Assembly (NCBI GenBank): GCA_023055425.1
Contig: JALGPY010000008.1
Location: 8,628,501 to 8,692,500, forward strand
DNA: 64,000 nt
From: Linanthus parryae
Taxonomy: Eukaryota; Streptophyta; Magnoliopsida; Ericales; Polemoniaceae
Reading direction: 5' to 3'
The position numbers and the translations under genes were made by a program. The notes beneath the pieces are model-generated. The model searched no databases. It was not told the origin of the DNA and saw only the letters and a program-made list of their open reading frames with translations. This document shows positions 9,941 through 21,494 of the stretch, piece by piece. Each line of letters begins with the position of its first letter. The stretch's first letter is position 1.

Positions 9941-12900
9941 CTACGGCCCAACCAAGTCTACAGCAAAAACTTGCTCAGCCCAAACCGGCAAAGCAGAAAA
10001 AACGTTATTACAAAGAGAAGGGTCTAGACCCTTTTTGGCGAAGAGGTGAGCACATCCATTGCCTTCCCGAGGAGTCCACTGTACCACGTGGGCTACTCCA
10101 CTTCCCAACAGCTCGAAACACTCTTCGATGATATTAACTGCGTCCGACACATCATCGCTGTCTTCCACTCTTCCTCTTCTCTTCCTTCTTTCCATCCACA
10201 ATTTGACCAGGTTCTTTGCATCTGTTTCCAACACTAAATTGTTGAGATTCAGAGCAACTGCTAGCTGAATCCCTTCGCGCATGGCTTGGGCTTCAGCCAT
10301 TTTTGGGGAGCTCCCGAACGGAATTTCTGAAATCTTGCCGGCGATGAAGATACCCGCTTCATCCCTGATGACGATTCCGGCGGTAGATCGTTTGCTCCCG
10401 ATGTCCCAGGTGGCGTCGGAGTTAACTTTCAGCCAGCCGGGCGGCGGCTTTGACCACTTCCCGGTCGAAGACAAGGGGATCTGAGCCGACTTAATCTCTT
10501 TGACTGAGGAGGGGATTTCCTCCATCACTTTCTCTGAAATGAGGGAAATCATCTCTTTGGTTTTGAGTTTTTTCCCTTTGAACACGAGTTTGTTTCTCCT
10601 CCACCAGATGGCCCAGATTCCGGCCACAAAGATAAGTCTCTGTTTGGTTTTGAGAGAATCAAAAGTCTCCCTGAACCAGATCTGAAAATTATTGATTCCC
10701 TCTTTTACGAGGGTTTCCCTGAAACAGATACTCCATAGCTTCTTTGCCTTTCTGCATCTCATGAATAGATGAATTTCTGACTCTTCTTCTTCTTTGCAGA
10801 CAGGGCAAAGAGACTCCACATCCACTTTCCTAGAAAGCAGATTGACTCGGACGGGAAGGCTTTGGTTCGCCGCTCTCCACACCGGAAAAATTATCTTTTT
10901 TGGAAGTGGGAGAGACCACAATTTGTTCCACCAGGTATTACTGCCATTCCTTTCCGAAGACTCTTCTCCAGCAGTTATTTCCTCTTGCAACATCTTGAAC
11001 CCCGATTTAACCGTATATTTACCCTTCTCATCGTAGTGCCAAATCAACCTATCCGGCAGATTTGACGGAGGGACTTCCATACTGCAAATTGTGTCCACAT
11101 CTTCCTTCCAGAAGACCTGTTACAGCTTCTCCACGTCCCAGGTACGAGAAAAAATATCAATAAAATCTGCAACTGTCATGTTCTTCAGTTCTGGTGTAGA
11201 AGCTGGGGTTATGGGTTTGAAGGTAGATGGTCGTAACAACCAAGGATCTGTAAAGACCTTGATTTGTTGACCATTACCAAGAACCCATCTAGCCCTTTGA
11301 GAAAGACTGATTTCCCTTCCAGAATACTTCGCCATATGAAAGACGAACGACCATCTTTCTTTGCATTTAGTAGACCGGTATCCGCGTAGTATTTTGCTCT
11401 CAGCACACGGGCTAATAACGATTCTGGTCTATATAACAGTCTACAATATTGTTTGGCTAGCATAGCCCGATTGAAGTTCCTGAAATTTCTAAAACCCATC
11501 CCACCGTTTTCTTTTGATTTTTGAAGCTTTTGTTTTGAGATCCAGTGGATTTTCCTATCTCCTTCCTTTGAACCCCACCAAAATTTGGCTATAGTTGCAT
11601 CTAACTTATCACACAAATTTTGTGGCAGGAAAAAGCAACTCATTGCATAACAAGGGACAGCTTGCGCAACGGCTTTGATAAGGATTTCTTTCCCCGCAAA
11701 GCTAAGATTCTTCTCCTTCCAACCTTTTAATTTGTTTTCCACCCTTTGCAAGATGTGATTAAAGCTTATCATCTTCTTCCTTCCAATTGTAGTTGGGAGC
11801 CCGAGATAACGTTCATGCAACACTTCCAGTTTCATACCGCAAAGGTTGCTAAGCAGGATCTGTTTTTCTTTCGGGACGTTGGAGGAAAAAACCGCCACTG
11901 ATTTCTCCAAGTTGATCTTCTGGCCCGTGGCAACCTCATAGTAGTTAAGCAAAGTACATAAGTTTGTAATTTCTGTTTCGGTTGCTTTTGTAAAGATTAA
12001 ACTATCATCCGCAAAAAAGAGGTGGGAGACCGAAGGGCCCCCTCTTGACGCCGTGACCCCCGATAACAAGCCCATCGATTCATAGTGTGTGATCGCTCGA
12101 GAGAGAACTTCCCCGCAAAGTAGGAATAGGTAAGGTGAGAGAGGGCAACCTTGCCGGAGGCCTCTTTGAGGCTTCACAAAACCAACCGATCGGCCCTTAA
12201 TGTTGAAAGAACAAGACGCAGTAGACATGCAGTCCATCACTAAATTAATCCATCTAGGTCCAAAACCTAGCTTAGAGAGCATCTTGCCAACGAAAACCCA
12301 CTCCACCCGATCATAGGCTTTGCTAATGTCGATCTTCAAGGCCATAAAACCATCCTTTCCTTTCTTCCTCGTTCTCATTGAATGAAGTAATTCAAAGGCA
12401 AGAACAACATTATCAGTGATCAAACGACCCGGCACAAAGGCACATTGGTTTTCGGAAATAATCATGGGGAGGATTTCCTTAAACCTATTTGCCATTGTCT
12501 TGGTAACAAGTTTATAAATGACGGTGCAAAGACTAATGGGTCTAAGATCCGTCGCTTTACGAACTTGTTTTACCTTTGGAATGAGAGTAATCACCGTATG
12601 GTTAAATTTTTCAACACTACTGTTACCGTTTAAAATATTGAGAACACAAGAACTGACCTCATCTCCAATCACGTCCCAATATTTTTGGTAGAAAATAGCC
12701 GGAAAACCATCGATTCCCGGTGCTTTAGTCGGACCCAGTTGCTTCAAGCTGGACTCCACTTCTTGTAGGGTATAATCCCTATCCAGATCATATCTTTCCT
12801 CAGGGGAGAGTGCAGTCGACACAAACTGCAGGACTTGCTCCATGTCTTCGTCCGACGGACTGGTCGTGTTGAAAATATTCTGGAAATAATTTTCCAAAAT

Positions 12901-14082
12901 ATGGATAATATCCATGTCATCCGTCCGCCATACACCATCTTCGTCTTCGAGACCGCGTATAATGTTTCTTGCCCTCCTTCCCGAAGCTTTTTGATGAAAA
13001 AACTTTGTATTACGATCTCCTTTTTCAATCCAATTCACACGTGAACGTTGTTTCCAATAGCTTCCCTCTTGTGCCAGCAGATCATTGATTTCTCTTCGCA
13101 GCGCCTTAATTTTGGAGATCGTTCCTCTCGTCTGCTTTTGACACTGAAATACTGCTAAGGTCTTCTTTTTTGTTTGAATCTTCTTCTTCAAGTTGCCAAA
13201 ACAAGATTTTCCCCATGACAATAAGGAATCCGCCACCTCCTTTAGTTTCACATCCGTACTGGAGGTTGACGTTCTATGAGCCCACACTTCTTTAACGATA
13301 TCTTTGCACTGCTCAGATTCCATCCAATATTCTTCGAACATAAATCTTCTCGGACCAAAGTCATTTCTGGACTCGTCACTCTTCCCAAAGTAAATCTCAA
13401 TGGGAGAGTGGTCTGATGTAGAGGCGGTAATATGGGACACTCTGGCAAAGCCAAACATTTCTTTCCAGTCTCTATTAGTCAAAGCTCGATCCAAACGTTG
13501 TCTAATATTCGCCTCGTCTTCGCGAAAGTTATTCCATGTAAATGGGTTACCCCAATAACCGAGATCATCAAGCTCACAAGTAAACAGAGCCTCTCGAAAA
13601 GCATCTAGCTGATTAAAGTCAACCGTTTGGCCTCCATCCTTTTCCTCAAGTTTGGTGATGGCGTTAAAGTCACCACACACCAACCATGGGACTTTGTTGA
13701 TTGGTTTAAGCCTTTTGAGGAGTTCCCACGAAAGGAAACGAAACTGTTTTTCTGGATCACCATAAAAACCGGTAAAATTCCAAGGATTTTCTCCATCTTC
13801 AAAGTCCACTTTACAGTCAATATAGAACTGTGAAGAAGACCTAATCGAAAGTTGGACTTGATCATCCCAAAATAGAGCTAAACCGCCACTTCGTCCAACA
13901 CTATCCACATAGAAACCGAATTGCATACCAATACCTTCTCGAATAGCTTCCATCTCGTAACTGTAAAGTTTGGTTTCCATCAAGAAAACCAGATTGGGGG
14001 ACTTTTCCTTCAGCACATTCCGAAGGGTGAGAACGTTACGAGGGTTCCCAAGCCCTCGAACGTTCCAACTCAAGACAATCAT
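9941..14082 (-). pseudogene. LINE ORF2: endonuclease, reverse transcriptase, RNase H (broken)
   Basis: Starts at MIVLSWNVRGLGNPR (14082), the apurinic-endonuclease-like domain. The reverse transcriptase follows (LRQGCPLSPYLF, then FFADDSLIF). After it come a zf-RVT zinc-binding region (CPVCKEEEESEIHLFMRC) and a C-terminal RNase H (NSDATWDIGSK, then ETDAKNL). Two lesions break it: a one-base deletion near 11290, after which the family sequence continues in another frame (WVLGNGQQIKVFTDPWL), and a TAA at 11122-11120. The uninterrupted first part is open from 14082 to about 11290. The ATGA overlap with ORF1 suggests coupled translation in the parent element (inference). Confidence 0.88.
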
Positions 14083-15542
14083 TGCTCTAGGCGGTGGTGC
14101 AAAGCACCCACCGCCTCTTCTATGGTTAAGGGTTCTTCTTCCGCCATTAAGCACATATTTTCATCATATTTGTTTGCCTCGTTTGGATCTTCACTGATAC
14201 TCTCATTCTCGACAATAGCACACATGGCCGAAGCCTCACTGCAAATCCGCTTCCCTCCTCCTGAAATAATTCCCCTATTTAACTGCGACAGGGGAATATT
14301 TGAGGAAGATTTTCGTTTCCCTGCATCATCCTCGTTACACCGATCCACATTAGGGTCCAAGTTTTGTAGCGGTTTCTTTTTCCGTGCTTTGACCTTCAGA
14401 TTTTCCTTCCTACCTTTGGAGCCTTTCCCTGCAGAGAATTCGATTCTCTCTGGAAGATTCACTGATTCGGTCTTATCTGCTCCATAAGCAGATTGGACTT
14501 TTGGTGGAATAACCAATATCTTCTCCAAATCAAAGATATTATGTTTATCTTTAGCAACTTCTTTTCCTTTTTCAGTTATCTTCTCCAGATTCTTCGGGGC
14601 CCACTTCTTTTGATTCCGCAAATCATGGGATTTCGAATCCCACCGAGATTGCTTCGTTGTGTTCTCCGTCTGCCTCCGGTTAGGGCCTCTCGGTTTCCCG
14701 GCCACCTCCTCAGCCTTCTCCGGCAACTTCTCCTGTTCACCCCTAACAGGGGTTTTGAATCTTTTCTGAGAGTTTGAGAGTAGCCACTCCCCATACTCTG
14801 GGAAGGGATTCACACCAGGAGAAGTTTCTTTTATCTTGAAGTTTTGGGTCACATGGTCGAGGCAGCCGCACCATTGACATACTCCGGGCAACTTTTCATA
14901 CCTGAAGGCTACTTCAAGCATCTCCCCCGAGTCCAGTTCGATCACCCCATTCCTTCGGATTGGTTTATCTGCCGAGATTCGAACTCTAACCCTTATGAAT
15001 CTTGAATTCTCATCTCCTTCTTCTCTTGTTTCTGCGCGATAGACCTCCCCTAGGGAGCTTCCGATCAGTTCTCCTACTTCTTCATCAATCAAGGCTAGGG
15101 GCAAACCCCAGATTTGAACCCAAACAACCACCTCGTTGAAGATAATCTCATCCACCTTACTGCAAAGCGACCATGGCTTCAGAAGGAGGAGTTGGTCATC
15201 GAAAATCCACGGACCGTTTGTTTTAACCCCCATCATCATCTCTCTGTTGGGAAACTTAAAGATGAAGGTGTTCTCTCCCGCTTCAATAATCTTCAGATCG
15301 TAGTCCGCACTCCATAATCGCTTGAAAAGATCACGCATCATCCAATCATTCACCTTCCGATTTCCCACAAACTTCCCCACAAGGCAGTTCTCGAATTTTG
15401 ACTTTGCTCGATCGCAGACTCCCTTGTTGATCTTGATCGCCTTTTCTTCTAGCTCCGTCGGTTTTACTCTATTGATCATCTCCTTGAAGTTGATCGCCAT
15501 TAGAGAGGCGTCAGAGCTCTCCTCTCTCCTTACCACATGCAT
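14079..15542 (-). CDS. LINE ORF1, DUF4283 and zinc-knuckle protein
   Basis: Nucleic-acid-binding protein of a plant L1-like element, expected to coat the element RNA. The frame is open from the element's 5' end; the first ATG is 15542 and a second, reading MAINFKEM, is at 15500. The N-terminal half has the DUF4283 pattern (NCLVGKFVGNRKV, then FKFPNREMMM and NGPWIFDDQLLLL). It is followed by a zinc knuckle CQWCGCLDHVTQNF, in which the last ligand of CX2CX4HX4C is Phe, not Cys. The C-terminal third is basic and low in complexity. The stop codon overlaps the ORF2 start as ATGA. Whether the altered knuckle still binds is unknown. Confidence 0.8.
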   Translation of the reverse strand: MHVVRREESSDASLMAINFKEMINRVKPTELEEKAIKINKGVCDRAKSKFENCLVGKFVGNRKVNDWMMRDLFKRLWSADYDLKIIEAGENTFIFKFPNREMMMGVKTNGPWIFDDQLLLLKPWSLCSKVDEIIFNEVVVWVQIWGLPLALIDEEVGELIGSSLGEVYRAETREEGDENSRFIRVRVRISADKPIRRNGVIELDSGEMLEVAFRYEKLPGVCQWCGCLDHVTQNFKIKETSPGVNPFPEYGEWLLSNSQKRFKTPVRGEQEKLPEKAEEVAGKPRGPNRRQTENTTKQSRWDSKSHDLRNQKKWAPKNLEKITEKGKEVAKDKHNIFDLEKILVIPPKVQSAYGADKTESVNLPERIEFSAGKGSKGRKENLKVKARKKKPLQNLDPNVDRCNEDDAGKRKSSSNIPLSQLNRGIISGGGKRICSEASAMCAIVENESISEDPNEANKYDENMCLMAEEEPLTIEEAVGALHHRLEQ

Positions 15543-15561
15543 GGATAGCACTGTTATTTTC

Positions 15562-15577
15562 AATACCAGTTGAGATT
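15562..15577. repeat. Target-site duplication of the LINE, 5' side
   Basis: Second copy of AATACCAGTTGAGATT. It leads directly into the CRP3 promoter region, so the LINE landed about 140 bp upstream of the CRP3 start codon. Confidence 0.9.
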
Positions 15578-15593
15578 AATTAGTATTAATCTT

Positions 15594-15620
15594 ACCTTCT
15601 TATATATATACTAAGAAGGT
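15594..15620 (+). promoter_or_regulatory. CRP3 TATA region inside a perfect palindrome
   Basis: ACCTTCTTA and TAAGAAGGT are exact 9-bp inverted arms around TATATATAC. The TATA-like stretch (15601-15610) lies about 100 bp before the ATG. The CRP8 promoter has a related CCTTCTTATAAAAAGG in the same place. TATA function is inferred from position. Confidence 0.65.
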
Positions 15621-15703
15621 GAGTGTACACTTTTATTAAACTTTTTCACTATCGAGATATTACATACAGTATATTGTTATCTGCATTGTGTGAGATTGAG
15701 AAA

Positions 15704-16070
15704 ATGGTGATGAAGAAATCAACCACACTTTTCCTGATCTGTTTCACTATTGCTTTTAGCATGCTTGTCTTTTCAAGGTAAACTTCTCTTTTAACGTTCT
15801 CTCTTAACTTTCCTTGATCTCCTCATAAGGCGATCGCTAGCTTATTTTATTTCTTTTATATTTTGCAGGGCTCAACCTCTCAAACATTGCCCAAAAACTA
15901 TCAAAAATCCAGGTCCCTGCCGACCCGCCGAGGGTTCCTTCAGTGGTTGTTTTTACGAAGTGAACGGAGCATGTGGAGCGAGTGCCATGACAACAGAATG
16001 CTTACCATGTGTTGCTAGTGGAAACTCGCATACTTGTACTTGCAAAATTGTTTGTGGCTCGTGTTCTTGA
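15704..16070 (+). CDS. CRP3: type II secreted ten-cysteine peptide
   Basis: Exon 1 is 15704-15777, a 91-bp intron has GTAAAC..TTTTGCAG borders, and exon 2 is 15869-16070; the product is 91 residues. Residues 1-24 or so form a signal peptide (MVMKKSTTLFLICFTIAFSM), so secretion is predicted. The mature part begins near AQPLKHC and has ten cysteines in the pattern C-x9-C-x9-C-x7-C-x8-C-x2-C-x8-C-x-C-x3-C-x2-C, presumably five disulfides. I do not recognise the family. Small secreted plant CRPs include defensin-like, thionin-like and reproductive signalling peptides, so either role is possible. CRP6 encodes the identical peptide, with one silent difference. The promoter lies just right of the LINE insertion, which may affect expression. 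Confidence 0.85.
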
Positions 16071-17212
16071 AAAAAAGTCGAACCTTATTTGTTCGATGTT
16101 CTGGTCGGTCATATATAGTTAAGATTATGAAGTTTTATGTATTAATATCGCCATGTTTCAGCTATTTAATTTGTTAGGGGTGTCTTTTAGTTTCCCATTA
16201 TTTTCTTATTTTTTTATTTATTTTCCTTTTTCGTTGTGAGCTTGCCATTTTAACATAGTAGTGGTTAGTATATTTTTTAGGAGAGATAGAACAACATAAT
16301 TAGTACGCGGAGACTATAACACATAGACGTAGAATATTTTCCTAGAAGGAAATACACTTATCATGAATTTTGTTGTCAAAGGACAGTTGTATAAATATTA
16401 ATTACTAGATTGTTGTAATGTGTTGAAAGTATGAGGGTAAAATGGTCATTTACTATGATGGTAGTCAGAGCTTTTAAATAGGAATTTTTTTTTTTTTTTT
16501 TTGAGAATTAAATAGGAAATTTGTGTCAATTCAATTGTAACATTTTTCTACATAGATGCCAATATGCAGATTAATTAGCACTTGTTGACAAATCAGATGC
16601 CGTATTTTACTCTCATTAATGATTACATGCATAATTTAACCCTATCAAACGTATCTTAAGAAATCTACCCCGGTCTCTTACCTTGTCACTGCCTTATTTC
16701 CTTTACAACAATTAGTTCATGACAATAATTATCAAGTAATATTTGATTCCCCTACTATAGTGGTTCAGGACCAAATCACTTTCAATGAGCTCTGTTTGGA
16801 ACCAATGTCACAGGGTCTCTAGAATATTGTAACTATCTTTGGTACTAACTGTAAGTCTCCTCTTCCCCTAGAGACTGCTGAGGTACTCGGGTTCTTGAGG
16901 TTTGATAAGTGTTTACAAAATAAAGACCACCAAGCTCGTGTGGTTACTTGGGCGGCATTTCAAGATAATGGTCTTGTTTAGATGAGAGGAAGTAGAGAGG
17001 AAAGGAAAAGTCAAATATTTGATATAACCGGTCAAACCTCTCCAAACCCAAACAAATCCGGATCTCTGCCCATGAAATTCGAAATTTTGGTTTTAGATCC
17101 GGAACCGAATTTAAAAGCGGAATTTTGGGTTTTTTTCTTTTGCGGAAATCCAGATTTTATTTTGAAAATTCTAGACATTATACGGTAAATACCGAACTTT
17201 TTATGAAAATTT
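16071..17212 (+). other. CRP3 3' flank, no gene
   Basis: AT-rich flank shared with CRP6 (44608-45714) and, more distantly, with the other type II copies. No credible coding sequence. Confidence 0.65.
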
Positions 17213-17314
17213 GTGTTAGCTTAGTGGTAAAGTATTTAAATTCCTTCTTCAAAAAAAAAAAAAAAAAAATTAAAGTCCCTGCATGAAGTCTCGAGATTGA
17301 ATCTCACTATCTAA
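17213..17314 (+). mobile_element. SINE-like unit, interrupted by poly-A and cut at its right end
   Basis: GTTAGCTTAGTGGTA A-box-like and GAGATTGAATCTC B-box-like motifs are separated by an extra A-run of about 19 that is only about 9 A in the B' copy. The unit breaks off at CTATCTAA, where the Athila-like gag begins. Confidence 0.5.
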
Positions 17315-18627
17315 TGCATGACGAATCACTTATCAAATCATGGGAGCGCTTCAATCGTTTGCTACGAAAATGTCCCAACCATGGTTTTGACAAAGGACAG
17401 ATAATCAGGGTCTTCTATCATTCACTTGCACACCCCAGTAGAGACAAGATGGATAGAGAAGCAGGGGGCAATTTCCTATGTAATTGCGATTCAGAAGGGG
17501 CATATGAATTGATAAGATTCTTGGTTAAGCAAGAACATAGCACGATTCAGAACATGGAGCAATATGAAACACCAAATCAACAAGTTTCATCCCCAGAGAT
17601 GTTTGAATTAAAGGGCATGATGAAGGACTCTGAGAAATCAGTTTCAGCACACTTTGACCAGATTTCAGAGATATCAGCAGGGGTGAAAGAGCTCAACAGT
17701 GACATGTTCCGAGTTGCAAAAGAGTGTCAGGAAACTTCTCAGACATGGATTGCAGCAGATACACAGGAACCAGAGACAGAGTTCACGCCACCAGAAATTG
17801 AAGAAGTGCAGACTGTGACATCATCAGGACCAGTTCAGCCTGAAACTGATCCAGTACACGCACCGCAGGAAACAGACTCACATATTCCTTACTGGCTTCC
17901 AGCAGTGCTGGAGATGCAGAAGGGCTTCTTCGAAAAGATGGCGCAGGAACAACAAGAAACTGCATCACAGGTTGCTATCATGGAAGAAAAGGTGTCCGAG
18001 TCAAGAGAAGTGCACAATATTCAGGAGCAAATTCTAATATTTGATTCTGGTGAGGAATCAGACTCAGATACGGATACAGATTTGGAGGAAACAGTGCCTG
18101 CATGGATGGAACCTCAACCAAATTCAAATTTTGGGCATGATTTGGAAAACACTGATAATGAGCACTCGGGGTGCACTGATGAGGAAACTGCATCCATTGG
18201 TATGGATGAATTTGAGGTCCATTCACCAAATCCTTGCTCTATGGACTGTTCTAGTGACGTTGCACAGAACATAGAAAAGGGATTTGAAATTACACAGTGT
18301 GGGGGTACTGATAAGCTGCCTGCACGGGTTGTTCAGCATCAGGAGTCAGCTGGGTATGAGATGAAGTTACATAATTCAAAACAAGCACCCAGGGGTGAAG
18401 CTCATCAACAGGATTTCGTAAAAATATGCGCAGACAAGCCGATGAATGATGAGTGGAAGTTGATCAAGAGGAAAACGAGCAAAATCAAAGAAATCATCTT
18501 CCGCAACTTTCCACCTTTTCAAAAGAATGAGTGTGCACGTAAGGTGAGGATCATTGAGAAGAGATGGTGGAAGAAGAAGAAGTGGAGAGATAAAGAAGCC
18601 ACAAAAATTTCTCAAATGTTGAGGTAA
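17314..18627 (+). pseudogene. Gag fragment of an Athila-like retrotransposon
   Basis: A 437-residue open frame. The first about 85 residues match the end of a retrotransposon Gag domain (DESLIKSWERFNRLLRKCP, then MDREAGGNFLCNCDSEGAY). The rest is acidic, Gln/Glu-rich and probably disordered, ending in a basic tail (RWWKKKKWRDKEA). The ATG at 17314 is created by the junction with block B, so the true N-terminus is missing. No zinc knuckle or protease follows. The long open tail without domains suggests a gag-only, non-autonomous derivative even before truncation. Confidence 0.7.
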
Positions 18628-21014
18628 CTGGGTCGGGCTGTCGACCGTAAATTACAAGCACTTGTTGGGAGGTAACCCAACCTAGGAGTTGGTTTCAATT
18701 ATTAAATTATTTACTGTTTAAATAGTTTTGAGAGGAGAGATGAGGGTGAGCTAATGTTTAGATGAAGAAAGTTTCAGGAAACAGGTTACAGGAAGCTGAA
18801 GTACAGAAACTGGCTCGCTGTCAGCATCCAGATGCATACTGGCGTCCAAGTGGCAGCCTGCCAGAAACAGGCAGATTGGAAAAATCCTGAAGAATCGACC
18901 CCGGTGCACAGGATGCACTCGACCTTCGCAGGGACTCGTATGAGTTGGGGATTTTTTCAGGAACAATTTTCAGCAGGAAATGAGCAATCGACCCCGGTGT
19001 ACGAAAATACACTCGACCATATGGGAGCACATTGTCACACACGATGGTGCTTGGGGATTGCACACTTGAAGAGCGCGACAAAGCCCGGAAGGTTGACAAC
19101 TTCCGTTGAGAAGTTTTCCGGCGACCGGTCAACGGTCCTTCTCTGCCAGAATCTGCAGAAAAGTCAGCACCTGTAAGAACTGACTCCGGGTGCACAGGTT
19201 CAATTTCTGTCTCTTGCTTTGTTTTTCTGAGTATACTATCATCTGGTTGACTGACGGCCAGTCTCGAGCCAGCAAGCCAGTGGCTCTATCAGGCCATAAG
19301 TCAGTCGGTCAGTCTAGCATTTAATCGTCCCGATCCCAGTAGATAAGGCATGCCAGCTCATCCAATCCTGATTATGTGCCTGATGATTAGTACCATGAGG
19401 GCATGGCACCATCCAGTGTGGGGGTGGTGGCGTTGTAACTGCATTAGTTTTATTATACTGAAAAAAATAAAAAAATAAAAATTTAAAATTTTGAGAATGG
19501 GCAACAGATTTAGCTTAAAACTGGAGAGATCTTAATGATAGAAAATTTCCCGAAAATTGATGAACTGAAGTGAGGAAGAGCTGCGAGAATCTGTCTAGGG
19601 GAGTTATAGAGCCAATGCACTTCAGAAAATGCAAGTAGCTGTCTCCCGAGCTATGTATCCTACTAGCTGCCAGACCACCGTCACCAGGTAGTCGTCAACC
19701 CGCCATCACGGTCACCACATCATTTGGTGGAGTGATAGGCCATAGGGGACCTCACGTCCTGTCTCGCGCCTTAGGTCCACTAGTGAGCCCCATTGATCCG
19801 TTATCCCTTTTTTTGGTACCCTTTTTGACCTAGGAAGCCTTTTTTTGATACTCGCATCATTGTTAGTATTTTTACCTTTCCTACGCGTCATAGCACGAGG
19901 GAGTTGAGTTGAGGGGGATTTTCTGGGGTAGAGCAGATTTGTTATATTTGATAGTGGATGAGCTTCATCGTTATATCTGAGGGTGTGTAAGGGTGAGATA
20001 GTAACGGCAGCACACTTCGGTGTGGCGGTGACTCACGACATTACACCGTGGGCACAAGAGGAGAGCCTTAGTGCGTGACATTTTTCCGCACGACATGGGG
20101 GACTTGGGTTGACAGGGTTATTTGGAGGACGCGCTGTGCTATTTAGACATCCTTGGAGTGAGGAGGTTCGGTTGTAAAAGCGCAATTATTTTACAGATTG
20201 ACTGCGTGGTTTGGATCAGTGTGGGGGTGGTCGTTTCAGATTTTATTTACAGTATTTTTCTGCCACCCCACATTTTTGGTTTATTGTAGAACTGGCCTGG
20301 TTTATATTATTGTTATTTACTGTGTTGCCCCTCATTGAAAGAAGAAAAAAAAAGGAGATAGAAAGAAAAGAAAAAAAAAACAACGAAAAAAACAGAAAAA
20401 GAAAAAAAAAAAAAAGCAAAAGCAGAGTTCCAGGGTGCTTACTTGATTTTTATTTCAAAACGCCAGGCCAGGAAAATTTTGTTGCAGTTTCACATTCTTT
20501 CACAGTTGTGGCCGCGAGAACGGCATTTACACCAGGATTGGGAAAATTGAGTGTCTAGAATCTTAGGTGATTTGGGTCAGTTTCTGTCTTCTTGGTGAGG
20601 GAGTGTGAGATTTGGGTACTTGTGAGTGTGCTGTGACGTTTAGGACTTCGCTTCTAAAAGACTTATCCTACCGTCCTAAAGCCGACAGATTTACATTACA
20701 CCCAGAGTAAAAGCACGGAAGGTGTGCGTTAGGGATACGCTCGGATTGCATGTAAAAGCAAAAGTAAGTTGTGTTCGTGCTTGTTCCTAACCTAGGCTGG
20801 CCGCGAGTTCTTCCGATCACTGCAGTTTCAGAAGTTTAGGGAAATATGAGAGATTAATGATGTCCAGTTTGAGTTAAAGAGGTTGCCCAGTCTCATCAAA
20901 AACAGTTTTTAACTAAATGCAGTTACAACGCTCTGGATTGATTCGGGATAGTATGCAGTGGTAGTATACAGCTGAAGTTTGCTCGGGGCGAGCAAAGTCC
21001 AGTGTGGGGGTATT
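18628..21014 (+). other. Non-coding interior of the Athila-like element
   Basis: Begins after the gag with GTTGGGAGGTAACCCAACC, a short inverted motif (TTGGG..CCCAA). The open frame at 20211-20558 is a lysine-rich low-complexity artefact. A polypurine-like GTGTGGGGGTATT at 21002-21014 precedes the LTR. No pol sequence was seen. Confidence 0.6.
18895..19018 (+). repeat. Two copies of a short hairpin motif with compensating bases
   Basis: Both copies (18895-18924 and 18988-19018) have TCGACCCCG, a 5-bp stem and CTCGACC. The stem is GTGCA/TGCAC in the first and GTGTA/TACAC in the second, so both arms changed together. A partial third motif (CCGGGTGCACAGG) lies near 19186. Confidence 0.6.
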
Positions 21015-21494
21015 TGATAACTCCCATTTATGAGTTATCTGTGAGCTTATATTAGAATTTGATAAGTTGAGTTTCCATAAGATTGAGCACGTTTTAGCAG
21101 ACGAAGCCTCTGTAGTATGAAAAAGATGAGTTTGAGCTTAATTGTGAAATCCGGGCGTTTTCATGCATAAATAGAAATTAAATGACATATATAATCGCTT
21201 GGTATAGTTGTTCATGTTGTTTTTACAGGAATGGATGCTTAGCGGTTGATTTCAGGCATGAAACGAACTTCGGAAGCAACGGGAGCTAAAGCGGAGTAAA
21301 GAGACGCAAAGTTGGAGAAGCTAGAATGACCAGTCTCCACTATTTCGATCATATCTTGAGTTCTATAATGAATTTTGGAGTGAGACCGGCGGCAAATGAA
21401 AGCAGACTTCAAGAGCTTTCCAACGATAGGTCACGGAGCTAAATCGGAGATCGGACAAAGAAGTTACGACGTTTTGAAGTTGGAGCTGTCGCTG

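Larger units (their letters stand above)
9905..15561 (-). mobile_element. L1-like non-LTR retrotransposon (LINE), near full length
   Basis: The element runs on the minus strand. The poly-A tail appears as poly-T at 9905-9918, and the 5' end abuts the target duplication at 15561. It has ORF1 (nucleic-acid-binding protein) and ORF2 (endonuclease, reverse transcriptase, zinc finger, RNase H). Length is 5657 bp. The sister block B' lacks it cleanly, so it inserted after the B/B' duplication. Its ORF2 already has a frameshift and a nonsense codon, so this copy is not autonomous. Confidence 0.93.
5034..17311 (+). repeat. Segmental duplication block B (CRP2 and CRP3)
   Basis: Apart from the LINE at 9905-15561, this block matches 30782-45806 (itself split by a Copia element at 33078-41529) almost base for base. 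The order is a poly-C element, an LTR fragment, CRP2, a SINE-like unit, a Copia remnant, AT-rich DNA, CRP3 and CRP3's 3' flank. The 3' flanks of CRP2 and CRP3 are also diverged copies of each other, so the block is itself an older tandem duplication. Confidence 0.9.

Noticed and set aside
20211..20558. 115-residue open frame in the Athila-like element
   Set aside because: Dominated by a poly-lysine/glutamate stretch from an A-rich tract; no domain and no splice or promoter context.
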